DNA from: DAOTTI01 sp034437795
GTDB lineage: Bacteria; Chloroflexota; UBA11872; UBA12225
DNA: 16,888 bases
Reading direction: 5' to 3'
NCBI GenBank assembly: GCA_034437795.1
Contig: DAOTTI010000095.1
Coordinates: 1 to 16,888 of the forward strand
The notes beneath the pieces were generated by a model that saw nothing but the letters and a program-made list of their open reading frames with translations, was not told the DNA's origin and made no database searches. Below are positions 8,374 to 13,373 of this stretch, in pieces. Position numbers and translations under genes: made by a program. The stretch's first letter is position 1. Each line of letters begins with the position of its first letter.

Positions 8374-8483
8374 GTAGGTGAGCTGTCATGTCTCCGGCCG
8401 TTCCGCCAGTTGGCTTTTCTGATCCGGAACTGACCGCTAAGAGCATAGTAGGTGAGCTGTCATGCGTCTGGCCGTTCCGCCAG
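8374..8483 (-). promoter_or_regulatory. Paired ~36-bp direct repeats upstream of the aldo/keto reductase
   Basis: Bases 8374-8409 and 8448-8483 are near-identical direct repeats 74 bp apart, both beginning 'gtaggtgagctgtcatg' and ending 'ggccgttccgccag', with three mismatches between. They lie about 30-140 bp upstream of the reductase start. A possible -10 for the minus strand (TATGCT, 8443-8448) lies at the edge of one copy. They may be tandem regulator sites or a duplicated spacer. Confidence 0.4.
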
Positions 8484-8898
8484 GGCAGCCGATCGCCCCC
8501 CGCAAGGTGAGTGACCCGCTAGACCACTACTCTGAAATGTGGCGTTCTCATCACGCGGTGGTCGCTTCTGGGGACGATAAGCGACTGCCGTCTGGAGCGC
8601 CAGCTTGCTTCCGTCCCTGGATCGCCACGCTGCACCCCGTTGCGCGCGGGTCCCGCCTGCCATGATACGGCCGCGCGACGCACGCTTCAATCGAGAAGCG
8701 GTGCGCGCCAGCCGGACCTGGTGCGAGGCCATGGCCAACGCTCCCCGGCAACCGCGTCGGCACCGTGGTGGCGGTCTCCCGTGGGTCAGATCCTCTCCCG
8801 GTGGCCGTCGTTCCCCCTCTCCGTCACGGAGAGGGGGCCAGGGGGTGAGGTCCGCCCTCTGCCGCCGTCCCCAGCCGTGAGTTCCGAGACATCACCCC
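8484..8898. other. Gene-free spacer with a hairpin and one G-rich repeat
   Basis: Open frames here on either strand encode only low-complexity Arg/Pro-rich sequence and I reject them. Bases 8679-8705 form a stem: CGCACGCTTC pairs with GAAGCG-(G bulge)-TGCG around an AATCGA loop. Bases 8797-8865 carry one copy of the repeat subfamily 'ttccccctctccg...cggagagggggcc' with tail 'agggggtgaggtc', nearly identical to 13047-13103. The first ~190 bases show nothing recognisable. Confidence 0.55.
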
Positions 8899-9357
8899 TC
8901 AGGCTGGAGACGTCGCGCCGCGGCCCCCGTGCCTGTAGGCGCGCTCGATCTCGTCCAGCCGGCGGATGTTCTCCATCTCATCCGGGTCCGGCGCCTCCAC
9001 GGCGAACCAGGCATCCAGGATCTGCCTGGCCGTTTCGGGGTCGATGCGCTTGAAGCTCATCACCAGAACGTTGGCGTCGTTCCACCGGCGCGCCCCCTCG
9101 GCGATCCACGGGTCCCACACCAGGGCCGCCCGCACCCCCGGCACTTTGTTCGCCGCCATGCACGTTCCGGTGCCGGTCCAGCAGAAGAGCACGCCTTGGC
9201 GGGCCTCCCCCGCCGCCACCGTCTCCGCTACCTTGCGCGCCACGTCCGGCCAGCGCTCCGGCTCAATCAGCGTCACCTCGTGCCCCCGCCGCCGGATCTC
9301 CTCCACGACCAGATCGGTCAGCTCGTTTCGCTCGTCGGCTCCGACTGCAATCTTCAT
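8899..9357 (-). CDS. RpiB/LacA/LacB-family sugar-phosphate isomerase-like protein
   Basis: A 152-residue protein of the RpiB/LacAB fold, which normally interconverts aldose and ketose phosphates such as ribose 5-phosphate and ribulose 5-phosphate. The core signature CWTGTGTCMAANKVPGVRAA (59-78) is the family's C-x-T-G-x-G...AANK-PGIRAA block, with C59 at the catalytic cysteine position. WNDANVLVMS (92-101) matches the H-N-D-A-N-V block, but the usual His is W92. The N-terminal G-S-D-H-A-G motif is replaced by GADERNE. These changes suggest a divergent subfamily with another substrate, not ribose 5-phosphate. The length is normal. The start at 9357 has a weak GAG five nt upstream. It appears monocistronic. 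Confidence 0.82.
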   Translation of the reverse strand: MKIAVGADERNELTDLVVEEIRRRGHEVTLIEPERWPDVARKVAETVAAGEARQGVLFCWTGTGTCMAANKVPGVRAALVWDPWIAEGARRWNDANVLVMSFKRIDPETARQILDAWFAVEAPDPDEMENIRRLDEIERAYRHGGRGATSPA

Positions 9358-9698
9358 AGCTCAATCTTACGCGCACCGGCATGCGCGAGCCCTGAGCATT
9401 CACGGCCAGCAAGGGGTCCCGTCTCTTGGCAAGGAGTCCCCGCTCCCTCTGGGGGAGGGTTAGGGTGAGGGCTCCTTATTCATGGCCAGCGCGGAGTGCC
9501 TGCTCCCTGTGGGAGAGCGGGGACCCGTGCAGCGGGCGGCGGTGAGGGCTCCTTTTGCCCAGGAATCCAGGCTAGCGCCCGCTGCCTTGTCCACCGAGAG
9601 CGACAGCATTCCCCCACGCGGGTGGCTACCTCCTTCGTCGCGCTGCACTCTGGCCAGACGCCAGCATTCCCTGCTGCGTGGCCGCTTCCCAGCTACAG
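9358..9698 (+). repeat. Intergenic repeats followed by featureless sequence
   Basis: Bases 9398-9475 contain 'attcacggccagcaagggg' and a palindromic copy with tail 'ttagggtgagggctcc'. Bases 9476-9553 contain 'ttcatggccagcgcggagt' and a second copy whose palindrome is separated from its 'ggtgagggctcc' tail by about 20 extra bases. The pair mirrors the 1450-1650 array. Bases 9560-9698 show no gene or recognisable signal. Confidence 0.65.
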
Positions 9699-10073
9699 TC
9701 ACGGCTTGGGGCGGGAAAGCGCCTGCAGGAAGCCCTCCGCCTCCATCAGCGCCAGACAACGTGACTTCAGGCCCAGGCAGAAGGATGAGCACAGCTCATG
9801 CAGCGAGAGCCACGGGCGCGTGCGGTAGGACTCCAACGCGCGCCAGCGCCGCGCAAACGCCCGCACCCGCTCCACCCCCTGGTCGTCCGGCACCAGCTTG
9901 AAGATTGGCTGCCAGCAGCCCTCCACAACCGGCAGCGGATCCGCTTCGTCCTCCATCAGGTCACCGTGCTCCGGCGCGCCGCCGTCCCCGCCGGGCGCGC
10001 TTCCCTCCACCATTGTGCGGTTCCGGCCGCAGCACCGGCAAGTCCTCCGCAACCGGTGCGCGCCACCAGTCAT
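9699..10073 (-). CDS. Hypothetical protein, unrecognised
   Basis: A 124-residue frame whose last ~85 residues look genuinely coding: mixed composition, high GC at third positions, and an amphipathic run (VERVRAFARRWRALESY, then LSLHELCSSFC and SRCLALMEAEGFLQALS) compatible with a small helical domain. I do not recognise the family. The first ~38 residues are Gly/Arg-rich, include CRCC, and may not be translated. Starts at 10073, 10013 (residue 21) and 9956 (residue 40) are all possible, and none has a strong ribosome site; a GGAG about 12 nt before 9956 is the nearest. It lies 72 nt downstream of the rhodanese on the same strand, so it could be co-transcribed with it. No function can be assigned. 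Confidence 0.5.
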   Translation of the reverse strand: MTGGAHRLRRTCRCCGRNRTMVEGSAPGGDGGAPEHGDLMEDEADPLPVVEGCWQPIFKLVPDDQGVERVRAFARRWRALESYRTRPWLSLHELCSSFCLGLKSRCLALMEAEGFLQALSRPKP

Positions 10074-10111
10074 TCCCGATGGTGCCCCTCTCCCTCCGCG
10101 CGACGGCTCAC

Positions 10112-10155
10112 CTCTCGCTACTCGCTACTCCGCCCTCGCTACTCGCTACTCGCTT
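10112..10155 (+). repeat. 'ctcgctactcg' mini-repeat overlapping the rhodanese stop
   Basis: Four to five near-perfect units of 'ctcgctactc' occur between the two minus-strand genes. The rhodanese TAG stop (10146-10148) is itself part of the repeat. The same family occurs at 3696-3722, 6690-6711 and 10775-10812, always in this orientation. Confidence 0.7.
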
Positions 10156-10547
10156 CCCTGCTCCACCGGAAGACCGGCCTGCTCCCAGGCCGGAAAGCCC
10201 TTCTCCAGCGGCTTGACGTCGTACCCGCTCTCACGGAGCGTGGCGGCGGCGGCTTCGCACCGCGAAGCTCCCGGCCGGCGCAGGTTTCAGTAGGTCACTA
10301 CCGGCCGGCCCCGCGGAAGCGTGGCCAGGCGTTGCGCCAGCTCTTCTACGGGGATGTTGATCGCGCCCCGCACGTGCCCCGCCGCATACTCGTCCGGCGC
10401 TCGCACATCCAGCACTAGCGGCGTCTCGCCCTGCTGGATCGCTCGCGCCAGCTCGTCCTGCCGCTCCCACTCACCCTGCCAGGGCACCGGCGGTCGCTCG
10501 CCATGGGTCCCGCTCGTTTCACCTGCGCCACTTGTGCCACCTGCCAT
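10146..10547 (-). CDS. Rhodanese-domain sulfurtransferase with in-frame TGA at the catalytic Cys (possible selenoprotein)
   Basis: A single-domain rhodanese: VLDVRAPDEYAAGHVRGA (the D-V-R...E-Y..G-H-I-x-G-A-x-N motif) and INIPVEEL, then PVVTY. The next codon is TGA (10287-10289), exactly where family members have the active-site Cys of VVTYC-N. The same frame continues for 46 codons to TAG at 10146-10148 and still matches a rhodanese: NLRRPGASR, then LRESGYDVKPLEKGFPAWEQAGLPV. Read through, the product is 133 residues with residue 87 encoded by TGA. A perfect hairpin follows. AGAGGAG lies 8 nt before the ATG at 10547. Rhodaneses move sulfane sulfur through the active-site residue. The choices are a selenocysteine form or a pseudogene made by one base change (TGC or TGT to TGA). 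If TGA terminates, only an 86-residue inactive fragment (10287-10547) is made. Confidence 0.72.
10252..10268 (-). promoter_or_regulatory. Candidate bacterial SECIS hairpin after the rhodanese TGA
   Basis: On the mRNA, GCUUCGC and GCGAAGC form a perfect 7-bp stem closed by a GGU loop. The stem begins 19 nt and the loop 26 nt after the UGA. From memory of published bacterial SECIS criteria, a stem-loop with G among the first loop bases, 16-37 nt from the UGA, is expected, and this fits. GC-rich DNA forms such stems by chance fairly often, and a competing stem (GCGCCG with CGGUGC) exists in the same stretch. Confidence 0.45.
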
Positions 10548-10857
10548 CTTGCTGCTCCTCTCATAGTCAGGATGCTACAGCCGCGCGGCTCCACCTCCCG
10601 CCACCGTCAACGCCACTGCCAACGCCACAGGCACGACGTCATTGTGCCAGGGCGCAAGCGTCCAACAGCAGCGCGCCGCAGCCACTTCTTCTGGACACGC
10701 CGCCGCTACCTCCCCATCCCTCCGGCCATCCTCCTCTGGCCCGCTCCACGAACGCTCCCCACTCCCCACTCGCTCCTCGTTACTCGGCCCTCGCTACTCG
10801 CCACTCGCTACATCGCGGCGGCGTGCGGGCCGGCCACGGTAGGCGCCGCCTCCGCCG
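10548..10857. other. Intergenic stretch with mini-repeat
   Basis: No gene is supportable. AGAGGAG at about 10555-10562 (minus) is the rhodanese ribosome site. TTGACG near 10605 on the minus strand could be a -35 but has no matching -10 at proper distance. Bases 10750-10812 hold the 'ctcgctactcg' mini-repeat in diverged form. The remainder is low complexity on both strands. Confidence 0.5.
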
Positions 10858-11463
10858 TTACACGCACCCCGGCGTTGGGCTCGCCCCCGGCGCCGGCGTG
10901 CTGGTTGGCGTCGCTGTGCCGCCGGGCGTCCGCGTCGGCGAAGGGCTGGCCGTCGCGTTCGGCGTAGCCGTCGGCGTGCAGGTCGGCGGTGTCTGGGCGG
11001 GTGGCGCTGAGCCGGACTGTCCCGCCGCGCCCGGCGGCGGTGGCGTCGGCTGCGTGATCGCCGGCGGGGGCGTCGGCGCCGCGCCGAACGACGGCTGCGT
11101 TGGTGCCGGCGTGGCCTGGGCGCCGGCTACGGCCCCCGTCGGCGACGCCGGCGCGACCGGGGTGCGCGTAGCCTGCGCCGCCTGCGCCGTCTGCGTCGCC
11201 TGCTGCTCGCGCACGACCAGCGTCTCGCGCTCCCGCTCCCCCGCCGGCTGAATAATGGTCAGCGGCCGCCCGCGGGTGGCGGCCAGCACGATGATCAGCA
11301 GCGCCAGCACGACCGCCCCCAGGCCGGCGGCGATCATTAGCGCCTGGCGCCGCGCCGCTGCCGCGCTCGCGGGGGGCGGACCAGCGTCCACGTTGACCTG
11401 GCCCCCGCCCGGGCGGGGGCCAGGCGGCCGCGGCCCTTCCGAATTGGTGTTGATCTGGGTCAC
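10858..11463 (-). CDS. Single-pass membrane protein with Pro/Thr-rich extracytoplasmic tail
   Basis: A 201-residue protein. Residues 1-38 are a short Pro/Gly-rich cytoplasmic segment ending in ARRQ. Residues 41-62 (ALMIAAGLGAVVLALLIIVL core) are one strong membrane helix. The rest is an Ala/Thr/Pro/Ser-rich, probably disordered extracytoplasmic tail with a short charged coiled stretch (GERERETLVVREQQ) just after the membrane. There is no catalytic or binding domain I recognise; proteins of this build are common in Chloroflexota, but their roles are mostly unknown. The GTG at 11463 is the preferred start because the open frame upstream runs into the dispersed repeat. The start is preceded by a perfect 9-bp inverted repeat and a nine-codon mini-ORF ending in TGA that overlaps the GTG. 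It is downstream of the hydroxyacid dehydrogenase on the same strand but 330 bases away. Confidence 0.65.
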   Translation of the reverse strand: MTQINTNSEGPRPPGPRPGGGQVNVDAGPPPASAAAARRQALMIAAGLGAVVLALLIIVLAATRGRPLTIIQPAGERERETLVVREQQATQTAQAAQATRTPVAPASPTGAVAGAQATPAPTQPSFGAAPTPPPAITQPTPPPPGAAGQSGSAPPAQTPPTCTPTATPNATASPSPTRTPGGTATPTSTPAPGASPTPGCV

Positions 11464-11465
11464 GC

Positions 11466-11490
11466 CATGGAACGGGTTGCACGTTCCATG
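11466..11490 (-). promoter_or_regulatory. Perfect 9-bp inverted repeat just upstream of the membrane-protein start
   Basis: The arms catggaacg (11466-11474) and cgttccatg (11482-11490) are perfect complements with a 7-base spacer, ending 3 nt from the GTG start. On the minus strand they also hold a nine-codon ORF, M-E-R-A-T-R-S-M-A, whose TGA overlaps the GTG by two bases. It could be an operator or an mRNA hairpin controlling initiation. Confidence 0.5.
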
Positions 11491-11793
11491 CCAGTACCTC
11501 CTCACCCTCCCGCTCCCGGTAGTCACGCCGGAACGTCGGCGCCACCCGCCATCGTCAGGCGATGCAGGCAGCCCCCTCACCCTTCGGGCTTTGGGAGAGC
11601 GCACTTCTCCCAAAGGGAGAGGGTTAGGATGAGGGCTCCACCTGAGCGCACGCCAGGAGCGCCAGCCCCGCGACAACACGTCTGGCCATTGGTCCGGGAA
11701 GGCCGGCCAGTCCCCAGCGCCACCGAGCTCCCACCTCGACCGTGCGCCCACGCACGGCTCGCGGCGCAAGAACCACGGACCAGGGATCCAGGC
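11491..11793. repeat. Intergenic region with composite repeat and 10-bp hairpin
   Basis: Bases 11571-11640 contain a reversed half-repeat ('ccctcacccttcgggc') facing a forward copy with tail 'ttaggatgagggctcc'. Between them ctttgggaga (11589-11598) and tctcccaaag (11606-11615) form a perfect 10-bp stem with a 7-base loop. It could end transcription of the upstream hydroxyacid dehydrogenase, although no U-run follows on that strand. Nothing recognisable occupies 11641-11793. Confidence 0.6.
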
Positions 11794-12783
11794 TCAAGGA
11801 TTCACCACGTGCTGCGGCCGCCCCTCCAGCCAGGCAATCACGTTGTCCACCGGCATCTTCATCAGGCGCGCCGACGCCTCCTCCGTCACCCACCCCACGT
11901 GGGGCGACAGGACGACGTTCTCGACCTCGAGCAGCGGACTGTCGCTCCCCAACGGCTCCTGCGTGTAGACGTCCAGCGCCGCCGCCCGCAGGCGCCTGCC
12001 CCGCAACGCCTCGATCAGCGCCGCCTCGTCTACCAGGGCGCCCCGCGCCGTATTCACCAGCACGGCGCCCGGCTTCATCAGCGCCAGCTCCTTGCTGCCG
12101 ATGATCCCTGCCGTCTGCGGGGACGCCCGCAGGTGCAGCGTCACCACGTCCGCCTGGCGCAGCAGCTCGTCCAGCGATCCCGCTAGCTCGATCCCCAACG
12201 CGGCCGCCCGCTGGGGATCGTGCCGCAGGCTCCAGCCGATAACGCGCAGCCCCAGCGCCTTGCCCAGATGCGCCACCTCCTGCCCGATGGCCCCCAGCCC
12301 GACCACGCCCAGCGTCTTGCCCCGTAGCTCCATCCCTTCGCGGTGGTACCACTCCCCCTGGCGCACGCGCCGGTCGGCCAGGGCGATGTGCCGCGCCGCC
12401 GCCAGCATCAACGCAACCGTCAGCTCGGCGACGGACACGGTGGACGCCCCCGGGGTGTTGGTCACGACCACGCCCTGCTCCCTGGCCGCCGCCAGGTCCA
12501 CGTTATCCGTGCCGGTGCCGAGGATCGAGATCAGCCGGAGCTGCGGCAGGCGCGCCAGCACCTCCCGTGAGAACACGGTGTAGGATCGCACGTTGATCAC
12601 CACCTCCGCTCCATCCAGGCGCTCGATCAGCTCGTCGAGCGTCTCCGCCCGCGTGCCGTACAGCTCCACGGCCGAAACGCGCGGGTGCTGGTGCAGCCGT
12701 TCCAGATCGGGATGAGCCGCGCTCCCGTACACCGCCGGAAAGTCGTCCGGCACGACCACCCTGATAGCCTCGTTTGACGTCAT
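11794..12783 (-). CDS. D-isomer-specific 2-hydroxyacid dehydrogenase (phosphoglycerate-dehydrogenase-like)
   Basis: A 329-residue NAD-dependent dehydrogenase of the SerA/2-hydroxyacid family, interconverting a 2-keto acid and a D-2-hydroxy acid in the cytoplasm. The Rossmann nucleotide fold carries GLGAIG (162-167). The catalytic triad is complete: R247 in NTARGALVDE, E276 in DVYTQEPLG and H295 in SPHVGW. The helix VAELTVALMLAAAR (118-131) is also diagnostic. There is no ACT regulatory domain, so it is the short form. The start at 12783 was chosen because AGGAG lies 8 nt upstream; an ATG nine codons earlier has no such site. It has no operon partner closer than 330 bases. Possible substrates are 3-phosphoglycerate, glyoxylate/hydroxypyruvate or a sugar-acid product; sequence alone does not decide. 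Confidence 0.92.
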   Translation of the reverse strand: MTSNEAIRVVVPDDFPAVYGSAAHPDLERLHQHPRVSAVELYGTRAETLDELIERLDGAEVVINVRSYTVFSREVLARLPQLRLISILGTGTDNVDLAAAREQGVVVTNTPGASTVSVAELTVALMLAAARHIALADRRVRQGEWYHREGMELRGKTLGVVGLGAIGQEVAHLGKALGLRVIGWSLRHDPQRAAALGIELAGSLDELLRQADVVTLHLRASPQTAGIIGSKELALMKPGAVLVNTARGALVDEAALIEALRGRRLRAAALDVYTQEPLGSDSPLLEVENVVLSPHVGWVTEEASARLMKMPVDNVIAWLEGRPQHVVNP

Positions 12784-13373
12784 CACCGTTATCTCCTGCG
12801 CCGGGAGCATAGCTCACCACACCCCCGCAGGCCATCAGCCTTCCATCCAACTCCCACTTCTGTCCCACGCGCCGCGTCACGTCCCCTCCTCACCTCTCCC
12901 TGTCCTCACCTCTCCGCATCTCTGCGTCCTCCTGTCCCCACGTTGGAGCGGGGGCGGCAGCAGCGCTGATGGGGGCGGCCGCTTCAACGACCCCGTCCCC
13001 ACGTTGGAGCGGGGGCGGCTCCGGCCCCTGGGCGAGCGCCTCTTCCCGTGGCCGGCGTTCCCCCTCTCCGTGTCGGAGAGGGGGCCAGGGGGTGAGGTCT
13101 GCCCTCCCTCCCGGTGTGGCGCGGCGCCGGCCAAAGGGAGTGAGGTCCTTCCCTCTCCCGCACGCGGGAGAGGGGCTGGCGGTGCGGGCTGCTCCCCGCG
13201 TCCCCACGCAGGAGTGGGAGGCAGGGGAGTGCGGGACGCCCTCGGTGCTGCCGTACACGTCCAGATATATCGAGGCCTTGGACAGGCACGGCGCCCCATG
13301 CTACGGTTGCCGGTGTCGAGGCGCGCCTCGCAACGGGGCATGCGGCGCGCCAATTTCTCCTGAGGGGTGAGCA
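12784..13373 (+). repeat. Long intergenic repeat region upstream of the MutS-like gene
   Basis: Bases 12888-12940 carry the 'tctccgcatctctgcgtcctcc' word family. Two identical 25-base copies of 'gtccccacgttggagcgg...' lie at 12934-12958 and 12995-13019, 61 bases apart. Bases 13047-13103 match 8797-8865 ('ttccccctctccg', 'cggagaggggg', 'agggggtgaggtc'). Bases 13128-13195 match 146-205. Bases 13250-13370 hold the likely leader of the next gene, with AGGGGTGAGCA directly before its ATG. There is no supportable gene; long frames on both strands come from the repeats. Confidence 0.7.

Noticed and set aside
10112..10155. CRISPR-like array from 'ctcgctactcg' units
   Set aside because: Units are about 10 bp, abut without unique spacers, and no cas gene is present.
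10287..10289. TGA read as tryptophan (alternative genetic code)
   Set aside because: Several genes here, for example the dehydratase, the esterase and the RpiB-like gene, end naturally at TGA, and rhodanese needs Cys or Sec here.
11464..11769. 102-codon N-terminal extension of the membrane protein
   Set aside because: It contains the translated dispersed repeat (S-P-H-P-N-P-L-P-L-G-E), a sign of noncoding DNA read by chance.
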